In this document: positions 9,701 through 17,995 of the stretch, in pieces
Position numbering within the stretch: position 1 is the stretch's first letter
Layout of the letters: each line of letters opens with the position of its first letter
Origin: Cytophagales bacterium
GTDB lineage: Bacteria > Bacteroidota > Bacteroidia > Cytophagales > Flammeovirgaceae
Length of the DNA: 64,000 nucleotides
NCBI GenBank assembly: GCA_025056215.1
Contig: JANWWC010000003.1
Span: 1-64,000, forward strand
Direction of reading: 5' to 3'
Program-made: the position numbers and the translations under genes
The notes under the pieces: generated by a model
Told to the model about the DNA's origin: nothing
Databases searched by the model: none
The model's input: the letters and a program-made list of their open reading frames with translations, nothing else

Positions 9701-11330
9701 AAGAGTTAGCTGTAATGGCTAAAGTAACCAAATATTTTCCTTCGCTTCCTAAAGGATAAGAATAAGCAACTGAGCTTGATGTACTGCTAACCGTGCCTCC
9801 ACCTGGAATTTGCAATGTCCAATTTCGAGATACGATACTTCCCGGGGACCGAATCAAAGAACTATCCCGAATAACAGTAGTGAAGTTTCTTTGATTACTC
9901 GTACAAGTAGAATCGAAAAATGCTAAACGAGGCTGAAACTCGCTTTCTACTAACAAAGAATCGAAAGCGACACAGCCATTAGCGTCTGTCACTGTTACTT
10001 TGAAGGTTCCTCTTCCATTTTTACCGAGTTGGAGTTGTCCGTTTCTTGTTAAGGAGGCAGATGTAGACAAAATTTGAGGGGTTCCATTAATATCCAGAAA
10101 CTGTGGTGACGTCCATTGATAAGAATAAGGCGTTTCTCCTCCGCGCACCGTAGCATTAAGCACTAAAGGAGCATTACAATTTACTCCTATGGTGTCGTTG
10201 CCCGCAAATGCTACGAGCGTATCTTTTACTATCAAATCGTACCGGATATGACGCCCTACAGAAGGAAGAGGACAAGCATCATCGTATACACTTACAAAAA
10301 AATGTCGATTCCCTTCTCGAACGTCCCATCGAAAAGTAAGCTCAGATGTATTTTGTCCTTCCACCCAAATTCCTGGAATACTATTATCAAAAAAAGGTTG
10401 ATTTTCAGGCTTATAATTAGGATCGTAAATTACCCTAATAGGGTCATTATTTGCATCGCTGCCTCTTAAACGAAAAGTAATATTTTGAGCAACACATGTA
10501 GTCTTTGTGTAGTTAGAAGTGTTATCAAAGCCAGAAATAGTAGGAGGAGTATTATTACAAGCTAAAGAATGGATGATAATGCTCCTTTGAATGCTCCCAT
10601 TAGGGAAAGTCATCCTATAAAGAATTTCACCTGTTCCAGCTGCAGTAGGCGAAACAGCGAGATTGCTAATATTATCTACAGAACTTCCAGCAGCAGCACC
10701 ATTGTTAGGAACTGCCTGACCAAAAAAACTAGGTAAAGATTTGTCTACAAATAAGTTAAAACTTCCGCTTATGCCATTTGTTATAATCCGCAATGGAAGC
10801 GCGCGTGTTTCTCCGCTACAAACAAAGTGAGGCATTTCAAATGCATTTTGTCGGAAAGCAGGGGAAGTAAAATTAGAAGAACTGTTATTCAATGTGGCAC
10901 TGACTTGAATGGTTCCATTGGTCCAAGTGAATCTCCAATCAGGAGCGGGAAGAATAGAAAAGCCTGGTATACCCCTGTTATTAATATATCGTGTGATGCG
11001 GACTCCTATTCCATTTCCTCCTTCGCAACGAGTCTGAGTAGCTTGGCGCTGACAACCAGGGCGCAAAATTTCAGTTCCTATTTGGCGATACACAAATAAA
11101 ATACCGTTAATTCCTTGAGAAGAAGCTACGTATTGTATAGGAAAAGAATCAGGAAGTGAGATAGCAGCATCACAATTTTGAAATATATCTAAATTGATTT
11201 CGTATCTTCCCAAAGAATTATAGCGATAGCTAATGTCTGCCCCCATTATTTGAGAAAAAATTTCTAAGGGCAACAAAAAAACTACAATAGCAAAAAAAAA
11301 TGCTAAACTCTCTCTATCTTCATTTTTCAT
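6774..11330 (-). CDS. Giant secreted gliding-motility-type surface protein with type B (CHU_C) T9SS sorting domain
   Basis: The 1518-residue protein starts at ATG 11330 with a signal peptide (FFFAIVVFLLPLEIFSQ). The body consists of repeated PKD/Ig-like beta domains: VNCNAPLVLNATVRGG, YSYQWTS, VTDANGCV, and many D-T-V and C-containing strands ending in VTVRSKP or VVKPGV. The last 100 or so residues are the gliding motility-associated C-terminal domain: ILPNIFNPSS, IYNRWGEKLYEARG, GWDGTYKGQEQPMGVYLYY, ending EVRLIR. In the family this tail directs export by T9SS and surface display in association with PorP/SprF-like proteins. Such proteins are adhesin-like, and the ligand here is unknown. A -7-type element and a 10-base inverted repeat lie just upstream. 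The gene stands alone. Confidence 0.92.
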   Translation of the reverse strand: MKNEDRESLAFFFAIVVFLLPLEIFSQIMGADISYRYNSLGRYEINLDIFQNCDAAISLPDSFPIQYVASSQGINGILFVYRQIGTEILRPGCQRQATQTRCEGGNGIGVRITRYINNRGIPGFSILPAPDWRFTWTNGTIQVSATLNNSSSNFTSPAFRQNAFEMPHFVCSGETRALPLRIITNGISGSFNLFVDKSLPSFFGQAVPNNGAAAGSSVDNISNLAVSPTAAGTGEILYRMTFPNGSIQRSIIIHSLACNNTPPTISGFDNTSNYTKTTCVAQNITFRLRGSDANNDPIRVIYDPNYKPENQPFFDNSIPGIWVEGQNTSELTFRWDVREGNRHFFVSVYDDACPLPSVGRHIRYDLIVKDTLVAFAGNDTIGVNCNAPLVLNATVRGGETPYSYQWTSPQFLDINGTPQILSTSASLTRNGQLQLGKNGRGTFKVTVTDANGCVAFDSLLVESEFQPRLAFFDSTCTSNQRNFTTVIRDSSLIRSPGSIVSRNWTLQIPGGGTVSSTSSSVAYSYPLGSEGKYLVTLAITANSSISGTCSDILTDTVHIRRLPFQTFIDTSGRCQLADITFTPKDTFDVSSQNRVTMVKRVWHWGEFSFSQNKFLTTESGTGPVTHAFKGEILNPDSTVRITHSDTTYRVRVKSIEKSGCFREDSITVTVRSKPFITIYHTKSQNFKSGSPCDTCDYFFKCNDPIDYLSWKHTGGNAPFRTIYWNNTIIDGRYFRENLNLPDIRKFELEVFQRFGFDSIYQLNEAGEYRLNVIDSYGCTGEDRLRVYYPNVTNFDFDENSPFCGIEPSNSVIKVNAKNTTVGGRDYPYWRVNNHVWHWDFTRNRNDKDSVVFLNTSSNYAQHSYADTVAYQEGYYVVALRTIDTTGCPDWTAKTFMRTFPRKEGVFIDYISKGIVQNPFDSVCPNVSIPLLGPTFVTPDPNQRPLYRWRFTYPLLSRVDSIVTRQPNIERSFADSNWHRIELRIFYNFRLNEFGNVLLNAPQCTTQVYLDSAYVYPGLNPVVFYDGQSEPPSSTRGRCVGEPLTLYGAVNNDPRIHPVRWFWNITYNNNEGISQDTIVLVRDTTYSTVSQDSLRTVIPLSAISPGYRNTLVQLTPDNSFFATLHVEDNKSCLHKVTQLISQEPISRPKIQVEGNCANEPFTFSIEPTSDKFNNFLRTELRSLGGFFAPNNTPFGQSFQFSYPFETVDTVVWRVTGVRCSKSDTLVVRVNPRPTARFRADTVCNGTPTRLDASPSIAATSPIVDYRWLFLHDSTRQTGKIVTKLYSYSDTAFNSLDTMRVRLTVVDERGCRDSVTNRVVVKPGVIAGIINFDSLQASAGKPIAFTNLSSPNATRYILDYGDGFTDTILGYQPTFTRTYIKPGIYTLTQKAFNNFGCSSLAQASVNLKVYLILPNIFNPSSADVCNREFRPMGRGIRRINAFLIYNRWGEKLYEARGDLDESMSILPCNNGEHNTLLFSRGWDGTYKGQEQPMGVYLYYISAETVYGEQIAQQGEVRLIR

Positions 11331-11363
11331 ATCTTTGTAAGATTAAGTGTTTCTACAAAGATA
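11330..11363 (-). promoter_or_regulatory. Perfect 10-base inverted repeat and TATCTTTG -7 element upstream of the giant surface-protein gene
   Basis: On the plus strand tatctttgta (11330-11339) and tacaaagata (11354-11363) are perfect inverse complements separated by 14 bases. Read on the minus strand, 11363-11356 is TATCTTTG, an exact Bacteroidota -7 match, placing the transcription start about 20 bases before ATG 11330. The second arm touches the start codon, so the leader could fold over it, or the palindrome could bind a regulator. No TTTG at the proper -33 spacing was found. Confidence 0.45.
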
Positions 11364-11394
11364 CTCAATTACAAAAAAATTTAAGAATTCAATT

Positions 11395-12432
11395 TTATTG
11401 CTTTTTCTGAAGAGTGCTGCGATAGTGTTGTTCCCATCTCCATGCTGAGAGCATCGCATCGTCTAACGTTTTTTCTGCTTTCCAGCCTAGTTCTTGATTA
11501 GCAAGAGTAGTATCTGCCCATATTTTTTCTATGTCTCCTGGTCGCCGCTCTACTAATTTGTAGTTTAATTTTTGCCCTGAAACCTTTTCAAAAGATTTAA
11601 TCACTTCTAAGACGGTAGCACCTTTCCCTGTTCCTAAATTAAAAAATTCAAAAGAAGATTTATTTTTATTTTCAAGTAACCTTTTCATTGCAATAATATG
11701 AGCTTTTGCCAAATCTACTACATGAATATAATCTCGAATGCAAGTTCCGTCTGGCGTATTATAATCGCTGCCAAATACGCGCAAGTATTCGCGAACACCA
11801 ATCGCTGTTTGAGTAATAAATGGCACTAAGTTATTAGGAACTCCGCGCGGAAGCTCGCCAATAAGAGCCGATTCGTGCGCTCCAATAGGGTTAAAGTAGC
11901 GAAGAGCTATTGCTTTCAGTTGCGGCATAGCCACAATCGCATCTTGAATAATTTCTTCACTAATTTGTTTTGTATTTCCATAAGGCGACATCGCTTTTTG
12001 AATCGGCGCGGACTCACTTACAGGGAGTTTTTCTGGCTGTCCATACACTGTGCAAGAGGATGAAAATACCATATTATCTACTCCATACTTATTCATTAAT
12101 TCTAACAAATTGATGAGAGAAACCAAGTTATTGCGATAATAGGCTAAAGGCTTTTGTACGGATTCACCTACGGCTTTGTAAGCTGCAAAATGAATAATTG
12201 CAACAAAATTGTATTTTTGAAATAAATGCTCAGTAGCTTGATAATCCGTTAAATCAATTTCCTCAAACGGTGGATAAAATCCGCAAATCTTAGAAATTCC
12301 ATCTAAAGCACTTCTCTCAGAATTAGAAAGGTTATCTACAATTACTACTTCGTATCCTTGCGCGACAAGTTCCACAACAGTATGAGAACCAATGTAACCC
12401 GCTCCTCCCGTTACTAAAATTTGTTTTTTCAT
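11395..12432 (-). CDS. galE: UDP-glucose 4-epimerase
   Basis: The 345-residue extended short-chain dehydrogenase starts at ATG 12432. The Rossmann motif GGAGYIG is at residues 9-15. The catalytic triad is present as the SSS segment at 124-126 and Y151-x3-K155 (YGNTK). Other GalE-typical segments are AAYKAVGES, ALRYFNPIGAH and RDYIHVVDLA. It interconverts UDP-glucose and UDP-galactose through an NAD-bound 4-keto intermediate, supplying galactose for surface polysaccharides or feeding the Leloir pathway. No other gal gene is adjacent. It reads in the same direction as the surface-protein gene downstream, 64 bases away, but that gene has its own promoter signal. Confidence 0.97.
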   Translation of the reverse strand: MKKQILVTGGAGYIGSHTVVELVAQGYEVVIVDNLSNSERSALDGISKICGFYPPFEEIDLTDYQATEHLFQKYNFVAIIHFAAYKAVGESVQKPLAYYRNNLVSLINLLELMNKYGVDNMVFSSSCTVYGQPEKLPVSESAPIQKAMSPYGNTKQISEEIIQDAIVAMPQLKAIALRYFNPIGAHESALIGELPRGVPNNLVPFITQTAIGVREYLRVFGSDYNTPDGTCIRDYIHVVDLAKAHIIAMKRLLENKNKSSFEFFNLGTGKGATVLEVIKSFEKVSGQKLNYKLVERRPGDIEKIWADTTLANQELGWKAEKTLDDAMLSAWRWEQHYRSTLQKKQ

Positions 12433-12541
12433 AAGGCTATACTTTTGATTTGAAAAAAATTCTTATTTTGTAATCTTGCAAATATTTGTTAATTTCTTTC
12501 AAATAAAATGAAAAACTAACACTTTTCTGACTAAAAAATAT

Positions 12542-12549
12542 TATATTTG
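12542..12549 (+). promoter_or_regulatory. -7 promoter element TATATTTG
   Basis: An exact match to the Bacteroidota TAnnTTTG element, 66 bases before the preferred ATG (12616) of the TPR gene. It covers the TTG at 12547 that would be the alternative start, so it argues for the ATG. No clear TTTG partner is seen upstream. Confidence 0.45.
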
Positions 12550-12615
12550 AGGCAATTTTTATTGTCTTTTCGACTTTTTAGTTTGTTATATAAGAAAATC
12601 ATAATTCTTTCATCT

Positions 12616-13959
12616 ATGAAAACTTTATTATCTGTTGCAGTATGTCTCTTTTTTATAATAAGAACAGTCGCCTTAGCGCAAAATAATGTGAATTCTCCTG
12701 CAAAGCCACCCACTGCTTCTTCTCCTTCTAGAACTTTTATTGCAAAAGGAGACGCATTATACGCTCAAAAAAAATTCACGGATGCTATTGCAGAGTATGA
12801 GCATGCAATCGCTCTCGACCCTGATGATGGAATGACACACTATAAAATAGGGCTTTGCTATCTTAACCTTAAAGACAACGAATCTGCTGCTAAAAGTTTT
12901 GAAAAATCTATCGCCATCGATAATAACATGAAACAATCGTACATGAATTTGATGAAAATTCATAAAAGCACGGGCGATGATAACAAAGCAATTGAAGTGC
13001 TTGATAAATTGTTTAAGATAGAAAAAGATTCTATTAAAAAGTTAGAGTCTAAGCTCGAAATTGTAAAAATTCTTTGTGAAAATAAAGACTACAAACGCGC
13101 TGCTCTTCATATTAAAGATGCGATGGCTCTCAACAACAAAGATTTAGACGTTCTGTATTATGATGCTGAAATTAACAACGAACTAGGCAATTACGCTGCT
13201 GCTAAACAAAGTATGCTCACCGCTATTGCTAATGCAGGCACTGATGACCCTAAGGTGACAGCAAAGCTCTACTACGAACTTGGGTTTGCATACCATAAAT
13301 TAGGAGAGTATGCTAAAAGTAAAGAAGCATTCGAAAAAGCAAATTTTGGGCCCTTCAGAGCAATGGTAGTAAAATTTCAACCTGACTATTATACAAACAT
13401 TGCTAACTGTCATGCTATGGTATATGACTACGAAGAAGCAACTAAGTTTGCCAAAGAAGCCATTAAAATAGATCCTGACTTTGCACCTGCTAATTCTCTA
13501 TTAGGAGAAATCTACGAAAACTCTGTTGACCAAAGTAAAGCTATCGAATACTACAAAAAAACAGTAAAAGCAGATAGTAAAGATATCAAAACTTATGTTA
13601 AGCTTATCGAGTTGCTCATGAAATCTCGCAAGTACGCAGAGGCTATTAAATATGCTGATGAATGCTTAGCAAGCGACCCTAAAAACAAAAAGGCTTCTTT
13701 TATAAAAGCAGTAGCCCTTTACGAAACAGGGAAAACACTCGATGCTATTACTATCATGAACGAGTTACTCAACGAGCCTGTACTGACTCCTATGGATAAA
13801 GTTTCTTATGAATTTACTTTAGGCTTGATGTACAAAGCAGTTCAAGATTACGAAAAAGCGAAGGTTTCTTTTAAAAATGCTGCAAAAGGTCCTTTTGCTT
13901 ATGCTGCGCAATACGAATACGACGACGTGCAAACTAAATTGATGGCAAAAACTAATTAA
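12616..13959 (+). CDS. Secreted tetratricopeptide-repeat (TPR) protein
   Basis: Starting at ATG 12616 the product has 447 residues with a signal peptide (MKTLLSVAVCLFFIIRTVALAQ). An upstream TTG at 12547 overlaps a promoter element and is less likely. From about residue 50 to the end there are at least nine TPR units: GDALYAQKKFTDAIAEYEHA, MTHYKIGLCYLNL, ANSLLGEIYEN, YEKAKVSFKNA. TPR arrays are protein-binding scaffolds. With a signal peptide and no anchor it is probably periplasmic. No enzyme domain or partner is evident, and its end lies 3 bases from a convergent gene. Function unknown. Confidence 0.85.
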   Translation: MKTLLSVAVCLFFIIRTVALAQNNVNSPAKPPTASSPSRTFIAKGDALYAQKKFTDAIAEYEHAIALDPDDGMTHYKIGLCYLNLKDNESAAKSFEKSIAIDNNMKQSYMNLMKIHKSTGDDNKAIEVLDKLFKIEKDSIKKLESKLEIVKILCENKDYKRAALHIKDAMALNNKDLDVLYYDAEINNELGNYAAAKQSMLTAIANAGTDDPKVTAKLYYELGFAYHKLGEYAKSKEAFEKANFGPFRAMVVKFQPDYYTNIANCHAMVYDYEEATKFAKEAIKIDPDFAPANSLLGEIYENSVDQSKAIEYYKKTVKADSKDIKTYVKLIELLMKSRKYAEAIKYADECLASDPKNKKASFIKAVALYETGKTLDAITIMNELLNEPVLTPMDKVSYEFTLGLMYKAVQDYEKAKVSFKNAAKGPFAYAAQYEYDDVQTKLMAKTN

Positions 13960-13962
13960 TAC

Positions 13963-15816
13963 TCATTGAGCAGCTTTTTTACGAATATCTAACGAAATTC
14001 CTTCTAAACGATTGCTGTAAAAAGGTAAAATGTCTTGACTTATTTGAACGTCTAACCAAATTGTTAGGCGTTCAGTGTTGATTTCTGCTCTATTCACCTT
14101 TAAATTTACTGTATTGGTTTCCCAACCATAAAGCTGTTGCCAACCCGGCAGATTCATCAACATAGAGGGCTCCGGATACTTGAGCTTAAGAAATGGAGAA
14201 TTCGGAGACGCAAATGCATTTTGGTCAGTCCAATGGTAATGATTAGGAAGCTCTATCGCCCATTTCTGACAGTTAATAAAAGTATTTTGATAAATTCTAT
14301 GATTTCGTGTAATACCCCCTCGCCCTCCGATGATTCGCTCAGCGTTCCAATAACAACCATATCCAGTATTTTCAATATCTAAAATAAAGTTTCTATAAAA
14401 ATGAATACTATCCGAACCATCTGTATAAAAAGCATTTCCTCCTGCTCCATAATCACCGCTAATCCAATATTGGCTAAATGTTTTATGAAAAATATTATGG
14501 TCTATATGACAAAGATTATGACTTACTTCTACGTATACCGCTCCTCTTGCTGTAACAATATCTGAAAATACATTTTGTGTAACCCTACAATTCTTGTTGC
14601 TCAAATAATCGAGCCATAATCCTGACGCATGTTTAATGTATCTCACAATGTTTCTTCTGAACAACAAATCTTCGGCATAATGAAACTTGATGGCAGCAGC
14701 TTCAAAGCCATGCTCAGCATCTTGCCAACCTATATTTTCAAACAAGTTATCTTCTACTAAATATTGAATTGCTTGATAGGCTGCTAATCCACAAATACCG
14801 TGGTTTCGAATGACATTTCTTCTAACAATGTGATGACCTAAAATAGGTTGCGAAACTGTATTCCATTGTTCATTTCCTAAGTCTATTCCTGTACCATTTG
14901 CCCATTCGATAGTACAATCTTCAATAATCCAATGATGCCCTCTATTAGCAGAGACCATGCCACGTTGCGGTACAGGAAACCCATTTCCTGCGTGTTGAAA
15001 AATAATTCCTTTTAGCTTGATGTAGCCAAGTCCATACTCTTCAGGAGCAAAAACTTGTTCTTGGTTAGTGAATTCTACGCGAAAATCTTTAAGCGTTTTT
15101 CCATTAGGAAATCTTACGTACACTATCATACCGTTGTGCTCTGTCCAAAAGGCTCCGTTTTCTTCTGAAAGCAAATCAGTAGATTTTTCTACTTGCTTGA
15201 GAGGCACATCGTTTAAAAAAACCATTCCTCTCCTTGCAAAATGCGCTTTCATTTTTACTTTTTTATAGTCTAACCATGTTCGGTCGTGTTGGATGTTCAT
15301 CATACCAAACGGATTGTACCCATTGAATTCATTGCCATAAAACTTGTATCGAAGAATTTGCACTTGAGACTGGGCGGATTTAGCTTCTCCAAATTCCCAG
15401 CCTTTTATGGTGTCCCAGCGATTTTTTTCTGCTTCAAAAGACCCCTTTACAATTACTTTTTCTTGAGGATAAGCTTCATAGATTATCATCTTTTCGGGAG
15501 ACTCCCCTCCATATTTAGGAGTAATTCTTTCGCGATATACACCTGCTCTAATAAGAACACGCTCACCAGCTCTTACGATTTGAGCGGCTTTATTGATAGT
15601 TTGAAAGGGCTTGCTTTCTGTGCCTGGATTATTATCGCTTCCTTTCTGAGCATCTACATAATAAGTTTTGGTAATAATAAGTGGTTTTTCCCAACTTTTG
15701 AAATGGTATCCATACGGAAGCAAGCTATCATCATAAGAACGAAATAAACCTTGGGCGTGCACCCACTTTCCCAATAAATATGCTATTGCAATGAAAATAA
15801 TTTTTTTCATTTTCAT
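13963..15816 (-). CDS. Secreted right-handed parallel beta-helix protein (pectate-lyase-like fold)
   Basis: The 617-residue protein starts at ATG 15816 with signal peptide MKMKKIIFIAIAYLLGKWVHAQ. Residues 45-100 carry the DUF1565-like opening of a beta-helix, YYVDAQKGSDNNPGT, then FQTINKAAQIV and IRAGVYRERITP. From about 260 to 530 come successive rungs such as HHWIIEDCTIEWANGTGI, HHIVRRNVIRNHGICG and DNLFENIGWQDAEHG. This fold is usual in polysaccharide lyases and glycoside hydrolases, but I cannot assign a substrate or catalytic residues. No T9SS or lipoprotein tail is visible, so it is probably periplasmic. It is divergent, 87 bases away, from an FAD enzyme with a golvesin-like domain, which suggests a shared carbohydrate role. 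Confidence 0.85.
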   Translation of the reverse strand: MKMKKIIFIAIAYLLGKWVHAQGLFRSYDDSLLPYGYHFKSWEKPLIITKTYYVDAQKGSDNNPGTESKPFQTINKAAQIVRAGERVLIRAGVYRERITPKYGGESPEKMIIYEAYPQEKVIVKGSFEAEKNRWDTIKGWEFGEAKSAQSQVQILRYKFYGNEFNGYNPFGMMNIQHDRTWLDYKKVKMKAHFARRGMVFLNDVPLKQVEKSTDLLSEENGAFWTEHNGMIVYVRFPNGKTLKDFRVEFTNQEQVFAPEEYGLGYIKLKGIIFQHAGNGFPVPQRGMVSANRGHHWIIEDCTIEWANGTGIDLGNEQWNTVSQPILGHHIVRRNVIRNHGICGLAAYQAIQYLVEDNLFENIGWQDAEHGFEAAAIKFHYAEDLLFRRNIVRYIKHASGLWLDYLSNKNCRVTQNVFSDIVTARGAVYVEVSHNLCHIDHNIFHKTFSQYWISGDYGAGGNAFYTDGSDSIHFYRNFILDIENTGYGCYWNAERIIGGRGGITRNHRIYQNTFINCQKWAIELPNHYHWTDQNAFASPNSPFLKLKYPEPSMLMNLPGWQQLYGWETNTVNLKVNRAEINTERLTIWLDVQISQDILPFYSNRLEGISLDIRKKAAQ

Positions 15817-15903
15817 ACATTTTTTGCTTTGGAAATTAAACCATACAAAAAGTTGAAAAAATTCAGAAATAATTTTCTTAAGATTCTGAAATTTTAAAAA
15901 AAT

Positions 15904-17913
15904 ATGAAAAAAATAAAAGTTGCTTTTTTAATTGGAGTAGGAATTATTCTTTCTTCCCATCAAACTTTTAAAACGTACGACGTCGTTGTATATGGAGGTA
16001 CATCAGCAGGAGTAATCGCAGCCTATTCCGCCAAAAAAATGGGTAAATCCGTTTTATTAGTGGAACCTACTTTATTTTTAGGAGGCATGAGCAGCAGCGG
16101 ACTAGGCGAAACTGATATCGGAAACAAATATGCAATTACTAACTTGGCGCGAGATTTTTATCGCCGTTTGGGAAAACATTACGGAACATTCGAGGCATGG
16201 CAATTCGAACCTTCGGTAGCTGAAAAAATCTTTTTACAATATATTCAAGAAGCAAACATAGAAGTGTTATACCAACATCGCATTATAAAAGCCTTTAAAG
16301 AGAACAATTTGTTAAAAACAATTACTCTTGAAAATAGTCGTTATGTAAATTCACCTAAGGTAATAGTAGGGGCTAAAATATTCATCGATTGTAGTTATGA
16401 AGGCGACCTTATGGCGCGAGCTGGAGTCAGTTATACTGTAGGAAGAGAAGACAACCGCCAATATCAAGAAACCTTAAACGGTGTTCAGATCCACAGTGGC
16501 AATCAAATTTCTGAAAAAATTTCTGCCTATATCATAGAGGGTGATAGCACTAGTGGACTCTTATGGGGAATTAATCCTGAACCTATTCAACCTATAGGAA
16601 CGGGCGATAAAAAAATCCAAGCATACAATTTTCGGCTTTGCCTTACTAACAACCCAGAAAACAGAATTCCTTTTTCAAGACCTCAAAACTATGACTCTAC
16701 TAAATATGAAATCTTGTACAGGACCATCAAACAACGTGCAGAAATGGGTTGGAAACAACCTCTTCATGCCTTTTTTTTGCGCATGATGCCAATTCCTAAC
16801 CAAAAAACAGACACTAATAACAAAGGAGGATTCTCTACAGATTTTATCGGTTTCAATTGGGATTACCCAGAAGCAAACTACCAACAAAGAGAATGGATAG
16901 TACAACAACATCGCCAATATACAGAAGGGCTTTTATATTTCTTAGCAAATGACCCTCGCATTCCAAAGGAAATTCGCGATGAAATGAGTCAATGGGGATT
17001 TCCTAAAGATGAATTCCCAGAAAATAATGGCTTCCCAAGGCAACTTTACATAAGAGAGGCGCGAAGACTTATCGGAGAATATGTTATGACAGAGCACAAC
17101 TGCTTAGGAACTACTACAGTTTCAGATGGAATTGCCTATGGAGCCTACAATATGGACTCCCATAATTGCGATAGGCATGCAGTCAATGGATATGTTATCA
17201 ATGAAGGAGATGTTCAACATCCTGTTCCAAAGCCTTATCCGATTGCTTATCGTGCTATTGTTCCCAAACGAGAAGAATGTCAAAATTTACTGGTGCCTGT
17301 TTGTTTATCTGCTTCCCATATTGCATACGGCTCTATTCGTATGGAGCCCGTTTTTATGATTACAGCGCAAGCTGCTGCTATTGCCGCTGCAATAGCTATC
17401 GAGGCAAACAAAGCCGTTCAAGAAATTGATATTCAACAATTACAAAAAATTATGGCAGAGAATCCTTATTTAGATGGCTCTCAAGCAGATATTATAATAG
17501 ACAACGAGCACACCAATAAAATTACTCTTAAAGGAAACTGGAAACTCAACAATGAGCGGCATACAGAATCGAATCTGAGTTCTTGCTTGATGTCAGAACC
17601 TCACACTCCCATAGCAAGAGTACAATTTGAATTAGTAGTACCTACTTCTGGCAAATACAATGTGTATTTTTATTGCCCTTCAGGAGGAAGCGGAAAAAAC
17701 GCAATTACTCTCACCGATAAATTGCCTATTGAAATATTGCATCAGCAAGGCAAATCAAAAGTGGTTGTCAATCAACAACAATACAAAAAAAACTGGGCAC
17801 CTTTAGGGAGCTACAATTTTCAAAAAAGAAAAAAATACAAAATAACAGTTCTCGCAGATAGATTAGAAAAAACCGCTATGGTAGATGCAATTTTGCTAGT
17901 TAAACAAAAGTAA
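15904..17913 (+). CDS. FAD-dependent oxidoreductase (FAD_oxidored family) with C-terminal golvesin/xanthan-lyase-type domain
   Basis: The 669-residue protein starts at ATG 15904 with a hydrophobic N-terminus (VAFLIGVGIILSS) acting as signal peptide or anchor. The dinucleotide-binding motif VVYGGTSAGVIAA is at about 29-40, followed by LLVEPTLFLGGMSSSGLGETD, typical of the FAD_oxidored (PF12831) family. FIDCSYEGDLMARAGV and the late MITAQAAAIAAAIAI strand complete the FAD domain. From about 560 a beta domain (YNVYFYCPSG, VVVNQQQYKKNWAPLGSY) matches the golvesin/xanthan-lyase-like accessory domain. Homologues are often annotated xanthan lyase without proof. The substrate is unknown; the divergent beta-helix protein supports a polysaccharide-related role. 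Confidence 0.87.
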   Translation: MKKIKVAFLIGVGIILSSHQTFKTYDVVVYGGTSAGVIAAYSAKKMGKSVLLVEPTLFLGGMSSSGLGETDIGNKYAITNLARDFYRRLGKHYGTFEAWQFEPSVAEKIFLQYIQEANIEVLYQHRIIKAFKENNLLKTITLENSRYVNSPKVIVGAKIFIDCSYEGDLMARAGVSYTVGREDNRQYQETLNGVQIHSGNQISEKISAYIIEGDSTSGLLWGINPEPIQPIGTGDKKIQAYNFRLCLTNNPENRIPFSRPQNYDSTKYEILYRTIKQRAEMGWKQPLHAFFLRMMPIPNQKTDTNNKGGFSTDFIGFNWDYPEANYQQREWIVQQHRQYTEGLLYFLANDPRIPKEIRDEMSQWGFPKDEFPENNGFPRQLYIREARRLIGEYVMTEHNCLGTTTVSDGIAYGAYNMDSHNCDRHAVNGYVINEGDVQHPVPKPYPIAYRAIVPKREECQNLLVPVCLSASHIAYGSIRMEPVFMITAQAAAIAAAIAIEANKAVQEIDIQQLQKIMAENPYLDGSQADIIIDNEHTNKITLKGNWKLNNERHTESNLSSCLMSEPHTPIARVQFELVVPTSGKYNVYFYCPSGGSGKNAITLTDKLPIEILHQQGKSKVVVNQQQYKKNWAPLGSYNFQKRKKYKITVLADRLEKTAMVDAILLVKQK

Positions 17914-17995
17914 ACTTTTCTATAAACTTTTTTAGCTTCTCCTAAGAAAACAAACAGATTTTTTCTCATATTTGAAGAGATTTTATATTTTGATA

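Noticed and set aside
17972-17995. TTG start adding eight residues to the long fused E1
   Set aside because: Two ATG codons follow at 17996 and 17999, and the added residues do not resemble the family N-terminus.
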